From positions 1-64,000 of the forward strand of contig DAOTXL010000118.1 in the NCBI GenBank assembly GCA_034435455.1: a stretch of 64,000 bases of DNA, in the 5' to 3' direction. The notes below the pieces were generated by a model. The model was not told the origin of the DNA, ran no database searches, and was given only the letters and a program-made list of their open reading frames with translations. Source of the DNA: DAOTXL01 sp034435455. GTDB taxonomy: Bacteria; Chloroflexota; Anaerolineae; JAAYZQ01. The translations under genes were made by a program, and so were the position numbers. Of the stretch, positions 33,227 to 41,875 are shown one piece after another (within the stretch, counting starts at the first letter, position 1; the number at the start of each line of letters is the position of its first letter).

Positions 33227-33757
33227 CTACCCGGCGGCTGAATCCTCCAGAGGCGGCAACTGATCCAGGCTGAGCAGCCCGAACTGTTGCAGAAATTCAA
33301 AGGTCGTGCCATAGACAATCGGCCGGCCGGCCTGCTCCAACCGCCCCTGCTCCTCGATCAGCCCCCGGTTGATGAGGGTGCGCAAGACGCTGTCGGAATT
33401 GACCCCCCGGATGCTTTCGATCTGGGCGCGGGTGACCGGCTGGCGATAGGCAACAATGGCCAGGGTCTCCAGGGCGGCCGGTGTCAGCTTGCTGCTGAGG
33501 TCCAGGCCCAGGAAACGCCGGACGTACCCGGCACTTTCCGGGGCGGTCACCATCTGGGCCCGCTGCCCCGTGCGCTGGATGCGGATCCCCCGGCCGTCGT
33601 ACAGGTGGGCCAGGTCGTCCAGCGCCGTTTCCACCTGCTCGATCTCTACCTCAAGGACCGTGGCCAGACGCTCAAGGGGGACCGGTTCGTCGGCCACAAA
33701 CAGCAGGCTTTCGACCAGGAGCGGGGTCGGCGGCCGTGTCTGCTCTGTACCATCCAT
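33227..33757 (-). CDS. scpB: segregation and condensation protein B
   Basis: 176 residues. ScpB is the winged-helix subunit of the SMC-ScpAB chromosome condensing complex. Seen: VESLLFVADEPVPLERLATV N-terminal winged helix, LTPAALETLAIVAYRQPVTR and IESIRGVNSDSVLRTLINRG second one, with the hallmark RGVNSD. scpA is not adjacent here, unlike many genomes. It heads a three-gene reverse operon. Confidence 0.93.
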   Translation of the reverse strand: MDGTEQTRPPTPLLVESLLFVADEPVPLERLATVLEVEIEQVETALDDLAHLYDGRGIRIQRTGQRAQMVTAPESAGYVRRFLGLDLSSKLTPAALETLAIVAYRQPVTRAQIESIRGVNSDSVLRTLINRGLIEEQGRLEQAGRPIVYGTTFEFLQQFGLLSLDQLPPLEDSAAG

Positions 33758-33767
33758 CGTCTGCGAT

Positions 33768-33796
33768 TCGCCTCTCGTTTCGGATTGTGCTATAAT
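33768..33796 (+). promoter_or_regulatory. candidate -10 region for the lipoprotein gene
   Basis: TATAAT at 33791-33796, 80 bases before the ATG at 33876. No good -35 box is seen (TTCGCC at 18 bases spacing is the nearest). Confidence 0.45.
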
Positions 33797-33875
33797 GGAT
33801 TTGGGTGTATTCCGTTCTGTTCGAGACGATCCGGGCAGGGCAGGAAATATCTCTTTTGAGGGAGGTCAAGCGGTT

Positions 33876-34439
33876 ATGCACGAACGCCGGCCTTGGTTCC
33901 ATCTGGTCGTTGCGGTGGTGATCCTGGGGAGTATAGCCTGTGGTCCCTGCAATCTGCTTTCGGGCGACATGCCCACCCCTCCCCGGCCTATCGCCGTCTC
34001 CACCGATGCGGCCGGCCAGTTAGAGTCCCGCATCCGGCAGAGCCTCGGCGGTCCACCCGGCCAGCAGTTCATCTTGCGGGTGACCGATACGGAGGTAACT
34101 TCGTTACTGGCGGCGGAACTGGCCAAATATGACGAGTCGCCGGTGGTCGACCCCCAGGTGTGGTTCACCCAGGGCAAGATTTATGGGACCGGGCGGCTGG
34201 TCAACGTGCTGCCCGTCGAAGCCAGGTTCTCCATCGTGGCCCTGGCCCGCGTCCGCGACGGCAAGATTGTGGTCGAGATCGAAAAGTTCTCGACCGGCGC
34301 CCTGCCCATCCCAGAGAAAGCCTTGCAGACTATTTCGCAGAGCATCAACGAAACGATGGACGAGCTGCAACTGGAGGTCGAGATCACCGCCCTGGAGGTT
34401 CTGGAGGGGGAGGCGATCATCAAGGGCTCTCGAAAATAG
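33876..34439 (+). CDS. predicted lipoprotein of unknown function
   Basis: 187 residues from ATG 33876 with GGAGGT nine bases upstream. N-terminal signal HLVVAVVILGSIAC gives a lipobox with acceptor Cys near 22. The rest is a mainly beta/alpha domain (LESRIRQSLGGPPGQQFILR to LEVEITALEVLEGEAIIKGS) that resembles lipid- or calycin-type periplasmic domains, but I do not recognise the family. Followed by a terminator. Sits between scpB and an AmaP-like gene on opposite strands. Confidence 0.65.
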   Translation: MHERRPWFHLVVAVVILGSIACGPCNLLSGDMPTPPRPIAVSTDAAGQLESRIRQSLGGPPGQQFILRVTDTEVTSLLAAELAKYDESPVVDPQVWFTQGKIYGTGRLVNVLPVEARFSIVALARVRDGKIVVEIEKFSTGALPIPEKALQTISQSINETMDELQLEVEITALEVLEGEAIIKGSRK

Positions 34440-34459
34440 CCTGCCTCTCACCCCGTCGA

Positions 34460-34496
34460 GACCTCGGAGGTTCTGCCAGCCGCCGAGGTTTTTTTA
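34460..34496 (+). terminator. terminator after the lipoprotein gene
   Basis: Stem ACCTCGG / CCGAGGT with a 15-base loop followed by seven or more T. The T-run overlaps the end of the convergent amaP-like gene by three bases. Confidence 0.85.
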
Positions 34497-35054
34497 TTCT
34501 TTAGGAAAGGGCGCGTGTTTGATCTTGACCTGCACCTTGCCCAACTTTAGCCCCATCTGTTCGCCGATGACCTGCCGCGTTACCTGGAGCACCTCTTCGG
34601 TCTTCATCGGCACGTCAATTTCCGGCGATGTCTCCAGGTTGAGCACCAGGTCCACCTGGCGGGCCCGACCGATGATGTGGGGCGACACCTTGACGATGTC
34701 GGGAAGCCGGTCAATGTTGTAGGCCAGCCGCTGAGCGATCGATTCGATGGTGATGTGGGCCTCGCCGCCGGCCATCTTTTCGACGCGGATGGTCTTGCGC
34801 CGGGGCCGGCGCAGCTCCAGCCAGAGCAGGATCAGGCACAGCAGGGCGATAAAGCCGCCGACGATCACCCGCCCGGCGGCGAACAGGGCCCAGTTGCCGC
34901 CGGGTTGGTTGTACTGGACGATAATCTCGTGGGTCCGTTGGAACAGGGCTGCGAGCAGATAAAAGGTTGGCTCAGGGGCGATGGCAACTACCGCGACGAC
35001 GAGGATAACCGCCAACAGCAACAGGACCATGACCACCCGATTGAATACGTTCAT
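34494..35054 (-). CDS. AmaP-like Asp23/Gls24 membrane protein
   Basis: 186 residues. Two N-terminal hydrophobic helices (VVMVLLLLAVILVVAVVAIA; IVGGFIALLCLILLWL), then an Asp23/Gls24-type domain (ITIESIAQRLAYNIDRLPDI, with VDLVLNLETSPEID and KLGKVQVKIKH). This is the plan of AmaP, which anchors Asp23 at the membrane in Firmicutes. Here the partner Asp23 gene is not adjacent. Probably involved in envelope homeostasis. Its promoter lies inside the end of the convergent-strand neighbour's coding region (YfhO-like gene). Confidence 0.75.
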   Translation of the reverse strand: MNVFNRVVMVLLLLAVILVVAVVAIAPEPTFYLLAALFQRTHEIIVQYNQPGGNWALFAAGRVIVGGFIALLCLILLWLELRRPRRKTIRVEKMAGGEAHITIESIAQRLAYNIDRLPDIVKVSPHIIGRARQVDLVLNLETSPEIDVPMKTEEVLQVTRQVIGEQMGLKLGKVQVKIKHAPFPKE

Positions 35055-35097
35055 GCAAAAACCTCCTTGTGACCCGATCTTTTTCCAGTCTGGGGCA

Positions 35098-35126
35098 ATT
35101 ATACACTACTTGCGCCTTTACGTCCA
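35098..35126 (-). promoter_or_regulatory. candidate promoter for the AmaP-like gene
   Basis: Reverse strand: TGGACG (35121-35126), 17-base spacer, TATAAT (35098-35103), overlapping the stop of the upstream YfhO-like gene. Confidence 0.5.
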
Positions 35127-37792
35127 AAACGGATCGGCATGACTGCAACGCCCACTCCCCAGGCCAGCCACGAGGCCAGGCTTATCCCCAGGCCCAGGCG
35201 CACACTGCCCGGCCGGTAGCGGAAGGCAACCTGATGCTCTCCGGCGGCCAGCTCTACGGCCCGGAAATAGAGGTCGGCCCGCAGGATGGGCGCCGGCCGG
35301 CCGTCCACCTCGGCCACCCAACCGGGGTACCAGGCGTCGGTGAGCACCAGGTAGCCCGGCGCCTCCAGAGAGACATGGAGGAGCACCTGTTCCGGCCCGT
35401 AGGCGGCGATCTCGACGGTGGAAACTCCCCCTGCGGCCGCCAGCCCGTCCCCTTCCGCCAGGAGCACCTGGTGGGCGGGGTCGAAAGCCGGATTGCGCAG
35501 GAGGCGCAACGCCTCTTCGGCGTCCGGTTCTATCCGGGCCTGGTGGACGACAAAGGCGCGGGGCAGCACCTCCAGGTTCTCGTAAATCTTGACATCCCCG
35601 GAATGGACCAGGCGGTAGGCCGGGTCTACCGACAGGGTGCGGCTGGTGTGGCTCTGCCGGTCAATGAGGGTCAGGCCGCGCAGGTGGAACCGCCGGCCGG
35701 GCAGGAGCGACCGGACGGCAAGGGCGGTGGGGCGTACCCTCTGCCCCAGGTCGAGCACGGCGATATAGTCGTGGCCCTGCTCGTTGTCGCGCCAGAGGTG
35801 GCCCACCTGTGCCTGGCGATGGGCCACCGCCCCGGCCCGGTACAGCCCTTCGGCGGTCTGCTCGCCGGCGCGGAGCGTGGCCGTGACCACCGTCCCGTCG
35901 GTGCCGGTGACCACCACCCGGGCTACCGCTGTCCCGTCGGGCAGGTCGGCCGTCCCGGTGAGGTACGAGACAAGGCCCAGGTGGTCGGTTTCAAAATCGG
36001 GCAGATCGGTCAGGGTAACCTGGCCGAGGGGCAGGGTATGCTCCAGGTCGTAGAACACCCCATCCACCCAGACATCCTGCGTCTTGTCGGTGATGACGTA
36101 CCGGACGTTGAGCAGTGACAGCAGCCGGGCCGGCGGCACCTGGCGGAGCTGCTGGCGCAGCCGGCCATCGGGCCAGATCTCGTCCTCTTGCAGGAACAAC
36201 CGCTCTAACGTGACATAGTTCTTGATGGGCAGCAGCCCGCCATCGTACCCATCCACGCTGAACAGGCGATAGGACAGCGGCAGGTTGTAGGCCAGCACCT
36301 CTTTCATCTTGGTCGCCACGATCAGGTCATAGACCTCCGTTTCCGGCAGGGCAGGGCGATACATGGCCTGCAGGTCGCCCAGGTCGCCCGGATCGTAGCG
36401 GATATCCGACAGGCTGACAAAGCGGAACAGGCCGCCGCTGTGGGTCTGATGGGCCAGCAGGTGGGCCGGTGCGCTGCGCATCGAGTCAAAAGCGGCCGGG
36501 GCGGTAGGGTGGTTGTAGGCCAGCCTGCGCCCCGCCAGGAACAGTTCGGCGATCAGCAGCAGGGTGAGGAGCGGGACCGCTCCCCCTGTCCCCCGCACCC
36601 CGGCCCAGAACCGCCCAGGAGCCCCGGCCTTTTCCGGGTTTCGGCGGTCCAGGCGGAGGCCTATGGTTTCCAGCCCGATGCCGGCCAGCATCGCTGCGCC
36701 AAAGCTATACAGCAGCAGCCAGCGGGCCGGGGCGCGAAACAGGGCAAAGCCCGGCACCAGCCTGTAGAGCAGGTAATAGGCCGGGTTGTAGGCCCCAAAG
36801 GCCAGCAAGAGGCCGGCCAGCGCCAGCACCAGCACCGCGCCGCCGGGATGCTTTCGCCGCAGGATGGCCCAGGCCCCGACCGCGGCCAGCGCCAGGCCGA
36901 TCAGCCCGATGTAGGCCACGTACTCGCTAAAGGGTGGCTCCCAAAGGAGCGGCGGGAGGAAGGCCTTGAAGATCAGCCCCGGCTTGAGGGAGAAGGAGGC
37001 TGCCTCGTTGTAGGGCAGTCCGCCGCTGCGCACCGACAGCCGCGATAGCTCTGCCGTGGGCAGCAGTTGTCCCGCTGCCAGCAGCCCTCCGACAAGGCCC
37101 ATTGCGGAAAGCGCCGCCACGCCCCGCAGGGCGGCTTGCCGGTTTGCCCGGCGGACCAGGGCATAGAGGGCTGCGCCGAACAGCACGATGTACGCGGCCT
37201 GGGTGTGGCCGGCCAGGAGCGTCAGGCCCGTCACCGCCCCACCGCCCAACAGGGCCGGCCCGTGCCGTTTCCCCGCCTGCACGGCCTCTTCCAGGCAGAG
37301 GAGCAGCCACGGCAGCCAGGCCGAGGCGTTCAGTTGGTTGACATGCTCGACCTGAGCGCCGAGAAAGCCACCCAGGGCAAAGATGGCCGCCGCCGTCAAC
37401 GCGGCTACCGGCCGGAGCCTCAGCACCCTGCGGGCCAGGAGGTAGCTGCCGGCGCCGGCCAGCCAGATGTGGATCACGATGCTCCAGGCGACCTGTTTGG
37501 GCGCCTCCAGCCAGATCAGCGGCCAGTGGAGGGGATACAACACGGCGGCCTGCGAGTTGGCCAGAAGGGGGGCGCCCATGAACAGGTAGGGGTTCCACAG
37601 CGGCAGCCGCCCGGCCCGCAGCGCCGCGCCGACAAAGTCGCGGTAAGGGTAAAAGTAGGCGAACAGGTCCAGGCCGGCCAACACCCGGTTGGTGAGGGCG
37701 ATCTTCCAGAAAAAGAGCAGGCTCAGCCCGGCCAGGGCCAAAAGGGCGGCCGCTTCCGACCTGGGAACCCGCCGTTCGTTCGTCTTGTTCAT
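35099..37792 (-). CDS. YfhO-like polytopic membrane protein
   Basis: 897 residues from ATG 37792, which overlaps the stop of the upstream gene (ATGA) and has GGAGG. About 12-13 hydrophobic segments in the first 480 residues, then a large extracytoplasmic beta-rich domain, and a final hydrophobic segment. Signature near the start: FAYFYPYRDFVGAALRAGRL followed by PLWNPYLFMGAPLLANSQAA, typical of YfhO/GT-C-type proteins in which an Asp in the first loop acts with a lipid-linked sugar donor. Probably a glycosyltransferase for cell-surface polymers or teichoic-acid-like glycans. Last gene of a three-membrane-protein unit. Confidence 0.8.
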   Translation of the reverse strand: MNKTNERRVPRSEAAALLALAGLSLLFFWKIALTNRVLAGLDLFAYFYPYRDFVGAALRAGRLPLWNPYLFMGAPLLANSQAAVLYPLHWPLIWLEAPKQVAWSIVIHIWLAGAGSYLLARRVLRLRPVAALTAAAIFALGGFLGAQVEHVNQLNASAWLPWLLLCLEEAVQAGKRHGPALLGGGAVTGLTLLAGHTQAAYIVLFGAALYALVRRANRQAALRGVAALSAMGLVGGLLAAGQLLPTAELSRLSVRSGGLPYNEAASFSLKPGLIFKAFLPPLLWEPPFSEYVAYIGLIGLALAAVGAWAILRRKHPGGAVLVLALAGLLLAFGAYNPAYYLLYRLVPGFALFRAPARWLLLYSFGAAMLAGIGLETIGLRLDRRNPEKAGAPGRFWAGVRGTGGAVPLLTLLLIAELFLAGRRLAYNHPTAPAAFDSMRSAPAHLLAHQTHSGGLFRFVSLSDIRYDPGDLGDLQAMYRPALPETEVYDLIVATKMKEVLAYNLPLSYRLFSVDGYDGGLLPIKNYVTLERLFLQEDEIWPDGRLRQQLRQVPPARLLSLLNVRYVITDKTQDVWVDGVFYDLEHTLPLGQVTLTDLPDFETDHLGLVSYLTGTADLPDGTAVARVVVTGTDGTVVTATLRAGEQTAEGLYRAGAVAHRQAQVGHLWRDNEQGHDYIAVLDLGQRVRPTALAVRSLLPGRRFHLRGLTLIDRQSHTSRTLSVDPAYRLVHSGDVKIYENLEVLPRAFVVHQARIEPDAEEALRLLRNPAFDPAHQVLLAEGDGLAAAGGVSTVEIAAYGPEQVLLHVSLEAPGYLVLTDAWYPGWVAEVDGRPAPILRADLYFRAVELAAGEHQVAFRYRPGSVRLGLGISLASWLAWGVGVAVMPIRFGRKGASSV

Positions 37793-40179
37793 TCCTCCCA
37801 CTCCAGGCGATAGAGCCAGCCGGTTTCCCGGTCTCGGGTGTAAAACAGGGGCACTGCCAGCTCCGCGATGGGGGTCAGGCGGCGACGGCCCTGTTCCCTG
37901 GCGATGAACCCGGCCATCAGGCCGCCGTCGTCCAGCAGGTACACCGGCCGCCCCCTGGCCTGCATGGCGTGCAGGAAGGTTTCCCACTCGTCGTCGGTCC
38001 AACTGTCGTAAGGGCGGATGGCGTCGCGGCCGGTGTACATCATCACCGCCCCGGCGTTGAGCGAGGCGCCGATGACCGCCTGCGGCGGGGTCAGCTCGGC
38101 CAGCCGGTCAAAGGCGGCGCGCTGCTCGGCCCGCATATAGCCGAAAGAGGCCCACCCCCGTTTCCACAGGTTATCCACCATCGCCCAGCGGGCCAGGGCC
38201 AGGCTCCCGATCACCCAGGCGATGAGGAGGCCCGGCAACAGGGCCGCGCCCAGGCGCTCCATGTGGCCGCCGGCCCTGGCCCACCCCTGGCGGACCAGGC
38301 TGACCGCCCCGTAGGCGACCGCCAGGTCCACCAGGGGGAAGAGCGGGATCAGGTCGCGCAGGCGCAGCGAGCGGTAGGTCAGGTTCACCAGCAGCACGGC
38401 GGCAAAGGCCAGCCCCAGCACGGCTGCCTCCCGGCGTCGGTCGCGGGCCAGCCGGTACCCACCGTAAAGCGCCAGCGGAAAGAGGTAGCCCCATTCCCCT
38501 GCCGCCAGCGCATCGCGCAGCATCTGCCAGGCTACCGGGCCGATGTGCTGCACCCCCATCAGGGGCAACTCGGTGGTCTCGACGGCAAATGGGCCGCCAA
38601 AGACGCGCCAGCGGTAGATCAGGTCAGGGAGGGCGGCGAGAAAGGCTGCCCCGAAAAAGAGGAGGAGGGGGGGTAGAGATCGGAGGGTAGAGGTGCCCCG
38701 TCGCCGATTGGCCAGCCCCCAGGCCAGGAGGACCGGCAGGGCCAGCACCAGTTGCGTGTGCCGCACCCAATAGGCCCAGGCGAAGCATATCCCGGCCAGG
38801 GCCCAGAGTGCCGGACGCAGGGTGCAGGGGGCCGGGCGCGTGGCCCGTAGGGCCAGGAACAGCGTCAGCAGGGTGAAAAGCTGGGCGGCTGCGTCGGCCA
38901 TGGGCACCAGCAGGCGGTCCACCTGCTCCGGGGAGGTGGCCAGCAGCGCCACCGTCAGCGCCCCGGTCAGGGCGCGCACCGGTTGGGGCTCGCCCCGCAG
39001 CGCCTCCTGGACCAGCGCCCAGGCCCCGGCCAGGGCCAGCAGGGCGACAAAGGGGGTGGTGACATAAAGCCCGACCTCGCCCAGCAGCCGGTACCCGGCC
39101 GCCAGCAACACCGAGGCGCCGGTGGCCCACACACTGGGGCAGTCGCCCAGATCGTTGCGGGGGATGTGATAGCCGACCGGCTGCAAGGGGGCCCAGGCAA
39201 TGTGGAGGGGCATGACCTCCTGGAACAGCGAGAAACGGTGCAGAAAGGTCCCTCGCTCGGCCAGGTCCACCCCCATCTGGGCGTAGGCATAGGGGTCGGT
39301 GGCCGTGACGCCGTGGGTCCGCCTGGCAAAATAGACCCAGCCGGCCCAGGCCAGCGTCGCTGCCAGCAGGCCGACGGTTGCCCACTGCCCCAGGCTTGCC
39401 GGCCGGACCGGGCCGGCCCCCGCAAGCCTTATTTGACATAAAAACGCATAGGCCACGGCGGCCAGGATGATGCCGTCTGTGTAGAACAGGGAGGTCATCG
39501 GGTTGGGGAATTCCAGCCCCTGCCAGCCGAGGATGGTGATGCCCAGCCGGTGGTAGAGCAGCCACAGGAGCGTGGCCCCATACGCCCCCCACAGGGGGGT
39601 GAGGGCCATGAGCCGGGGCGGGTGTCGGCGCGCCAGGAGCGGAGCCTGGGGCAGCAACAGGGCCGCCAGCACCGGCAGCGCGGTCCACCAGGGCCGGCCA
39701 TAGCGGGCCACGAGCACCAGGCCGATGCCGGCCAGGTGTAGCAGGAGGCCCGGCAGGAGCCAGGGGGGGACCTTGCCCTCTGGTCCCCCTTCCCGGCCGG
39801 GAGAGGGGAGGAGGGCCAGGATGCGGAGCTGTTCGGCCAGGGGGGGCGGAAGGCGCAGGTGGCGAAAGCGGCTGGCCACCCCCCCGGCCACCGCCAGCGC
39901 CGCCAGGGAGTAGGGCCAGATGCGCGCCGACCAGCCGGGCCAGCCCAGGAACCGCCCGACCACCGTGCCCAGCCCGGCCAGACCGACCCACAGCTCGAAC
40001 CAGGCCCAGGCTGCCGGTCGGGTCCCCCTGTGCCTGGCGAGCACCCACAGCGCAGCGCCCAGGCCGGCACAGAAGAGCAGGCCCAGGGCGACGTACAGCA
40101 CCCACAGCCGGCCCGGCGGCCCCGGCTCGGCGACGACCAGGTATTCGGGGCTCAGCAAACGTTTCAGTAGTTCGAGCAT
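37789..40179 (-). CDS. large polytopic GT-C-type glycosyltransferase-like protein
   Basis: 796 residues from ATG 40179, two bases after the upstream stop. About 14-16 hydrophobic segments. A GT-C-like first loop region is recognisable as ATDPYAYAQMGVDLAERGTF (Asp in loop), with HIAWAPLQPVGYHIPRNDLG further on; similar to glycosyltransferase family 39/ArnT-type and to Chloroflexota-specific membrane proteins. A short insertion (LLPSPGREGGPEGKV, about residues 121-137, DNA 39775-39812) is repeat-derived. Product: probably transfers sugars from a lipid carrier outside the membrane. Acceptor unknown. Confidence 0.65.
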   Translation of the reverse strand: MLELLKRLLSPEYLVVAEPGPPGRLWVLYVALGLLFCAGLGAALWVLARHRGTRPAAWAWFELWVGLAGLGTVVGRFLGWPGWSARIWPYSLAALAVAGGVASRFRHLRLPPPLAEQLRILALLPSPGREGGPEGKVPPWLLPGLLLHLAGIGLVLVARYGRPWWTALPVLAALLLPQAPLLARRHPPRLMALTPLWGAYGATLLWLLYHRLGITILGWQGLEFPNPMTSLFYTDGIILAAVAYAFLCQIRLAGAGPVRPASLGQWATVGLLAATLAWAGWVYFARRTHGVTATDPYAYAQMGVDLAERGTFLHRFSLFQEVMPLHIAWAPLQPVGYHIPRNDLGDCPSVWATGASVLLAAGYRLLGEVGLYVTTPFVALLALAGAWALVQEALRGEPQPVRALTGALTVALLATSPEQVDRLLVPMADAAAQLFTLLTLFLALRATRPAPCTLRPALWALAGICFAWAYWVRHTQLVLALPVLLAWGLANRRRGTSTLRSLPPLLLFFGAAFLAALPDLIYRWRVFGGPFAVETTELPLMGVQHIGPVAWQMLRDALAAGEWGYLFPLALYGGYRLARDRRREAAVLGLAFAAVLLVNLTYRSLRLRDLIPLFPLVDLAVAYGAVSLVRQGWARAGGHMERLGAALLPGLLIAWVIGSLALARWAMVDNLWKRGWASFGYMRAEQRAAFDRLAELTPPQAVIGASLNAGAVMMYTGRDAIRPYDSWTDDEWETFLHAMQARGRPVYLLDDGGLMAGFIAREQGRRRLTPIAELAVPLFYTRDRETGWLYRLEWEE
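39775..39812. repeat. in-frame repeat insertion in a membrane-protein gene
   Basis: A palindrome of the CTCCCGGCCGGGA kind encodes LLPSPGREGGPEG in frame inside a loop of the 37789-40179 protein. Such CCCTCTCCC-type elements are normally intergenic. Confidence 0.5.
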
Positions 40180-40183
40180 GGGG

Positions 40184-41674
40184 TCATGGTCCTTCCAGGC
40201 GGTACAGTCGGAACGAGACCGTTCCGTCGCGGCGGGTTGTCTGCAAGACCGGAACCAGGCCGATCCCGGCGGCCGACAGGGCGGCCTGTACCGGTGCGCC
40301 GTCGCGGAAGCTGGGGAAGGCGATGTAGCGTGGCTCGCGGCGATAGACGGTGGCATCGTGGACCAGGTCGGCCGGGTCGGGGTACCAGTGCAGGCGCAGC
40401 GGCGCGCCGTAGAGGTAGAAGCGATAATGATAGCCCAGCCAGTGGTGATACACCACCGCCCCCGGCGGCGCTTCGGCGCGGAGATAGGCGGTCAGCCGGT
40501 CAATGCCGTCGTAGGCGCCGTGGTCGCCGCCGACGGGCAGCTCGCTGCGGGTGGCGCGGCCCACCGGGCCGGCCAGCAGGCCGGCCAGGAGCAGGGGGAG
40601 GGTGATGGCATAGATGCGCTGCTGGCGGGCCTGCCGGATGGCCCGGCCAGGGGTGACCAGGGCCCGTCCGGCCAGGATGGCCAGCAACGGCACCAGCGGC
40701 AGCAGGTAGCGGTCCCATACCTGCAAGTTCACCAGCCAGTGCAGGGCCAGGAACCCGCCGACGAATAGCAGCAGCGCCCTATCTGCCTGGGATAACGGCC
40801 GTCCCGGTCGCCCCAGGCTGATCAGCCACAGCGCCAGGGCTCCCAGGAGCAAGGCATTGACCCAGGGGGAGACCCAGAACAGGCCCACCAGCCGCAGCCA
40901 CCCCCTGGCCCGTTCCCCCAGGGTGTCTGATTGGGCCAACCCCAGCCCGCCGTAGCTGATCAGGCTCTGCTGCCAGAAGCCGGGCCGCTGGGTGCGCGCC
41001 AGGTCCCAGCCCAGGACGCCGGCCGTGATCAGGGCCAGGCCCAGGGCAAAGCGCAGCCAGCCCGCCCCGCCGGGCCTGCGGCCCGTGGCGATCAGGGCTG
41101 CCACCAGGGGCAGGAAAAAGAGCCCCTGTTGTTTGGTCGCCATCGCCAGCCCGCTCAGCAGCCCGGCCAGGCCCGGTCGCCCCCGGACGGCGGCCAGCAG
41201 CGCCGCCAACCCCCACATCGTCAGCAGCGGGTCGGTGAAAGCGGTGGAAGCGAACAGGATGTCAAAGGGGGAGAGGGCCAGCAGCAGGGCAGCCAGCAGG
41301 CCTGCCCCCTCCTCCCTCCGCCCCCCCTCGCCCCTGGGGGGAGAGGGGCCGGGGGTGAGGGGGAGGTTGCGCCCCAGGGCATAGACCAGGGCGATGCTGG
41401 TCACACTGGCCCCCAGGTTGGGCAGGCGGGCCGCCGCCTCGCTCCGGCCCAGGAGCCGGAAGCTGAGCGCCAGCAGGTAGGGGTACAGCGGCGGCTTGTC
41501 CACCGGTTCGGCATTGAGCACCGGGTCGTTGCCGGTGGCGATCTGCAGCCCCCAATAGGCGTACAGCGCCTCATCCTCCAGGAAGCGGTTGTGGCCCCAG
41601 GGCGCCAGGCGCAGGGCCAGGGCCAGGAGCAGGATGGGCAAAACGGCCCAGGGGCCGGTGCGGTGCTTGATCAT
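40184..41674 (-). CDS. glycosyltransferase family 39-like membrane protein
   Basis: 496 residues from ATG 41674; the longer frame to 41776 is excluded by the promoter at 41748-41776. GT39 (PMT/ArnT) pattern: ALRLAPWGHNRFLEDEALYA with Asp-Glu in the first loop, AEPVDKPPLYPYLLALSFRL, and 10 or more hydrophobic segments. It transfers sugar from polyprenyl-linked donors outside the membrane. Between GRN and LLAALLLALSP, residues about 101-123 are an in-frame repeat insertion reading LTPGPSPPRGEGG. First of three overlapping membrane-protein genes. Confidence 0.8.
   Translation of the reverse strand: MIKHRTGPWAVLPILLLALALRLAPWGHNRFLEDEALYAYWGLQIATGNDPVLNAEPVDKPPLYPYLLALSFRLLGRSEAAARLPNLGASVTSIALVYALGRNLPLTPGPSPPRGEGGRREEGAGLLAALLLALSPFDILFASTAFTDPLLTMWGLAALLAAVRGRPGLAGLLSGLAMATKQQGLFFLPLVAALIATGRRPGGAGWLRFALGLALITAGVLGWDLARTQRPGFWQQSLISYGGLGLAQSDTLGERARGWLRLVGLFWVSPWVNALLLGALALWLISLGRPGRPLSQADRALLLFVGGFLALHWLVNLQVWDRYLLPLVPLLAILAGRALVTPGRAIRQARQQRIYAITLPLLLAGLLAGPVGRATRSELPVGGDHGAYDGIDRLTAYLRAEAPPGAVVYHHWLGYHYRFYLYGAPLRLHWYPDPADLVHDATVYRREPRYIAFPSFRDGAPVQAALSAAGIGLVPVLQTTRRDGTVSFRLYRLEGP
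41300..41366. repeat. LTPGPSPPRGEG-type repeat inside a GT39 gene
   Basis: Reverse-strand DNA CTCACCCCCGGCCCCTCTCC then CCCAGGGGCGAGG and a purine-rich end forms the well-known palindromic 'LTPGPSP' element; here it is in frame and adds about 22 residues to a protein that otherwise matches the GT39 pattern. Confidence 0.7.
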
Positions 41675-41747
41675 CGTACCCTGCGTTTGGACCTTCCCCC
41701 ACTCGCCGCCTCTGGCGGGAGGGATGAGGTCAAATCGAACACGCCCC

Positions 41748-41776
41748 ATTATAGCCCAATTGGCAGAGAAGGGCAA
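41748..41776 (-). promoter_or_regulatory. promoter of the glycosyltransferase unit
   Basis: Reverse strand: TTGCCC (41771-41776), 17-base spacer, TATAAT (41748-41753), upstream of ATG 41674. Confidence 0.65.
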
Positions 41777-41875
41777 AGGGGCGGGGGCCGGGGAGCGCGC
41801 CGGTGCGGCCCGCTTGGCATTTTTCTCCAGATGTGGTATGAGGGACGAACAGGATAGGGGCAGCCCTTTGGGGGA

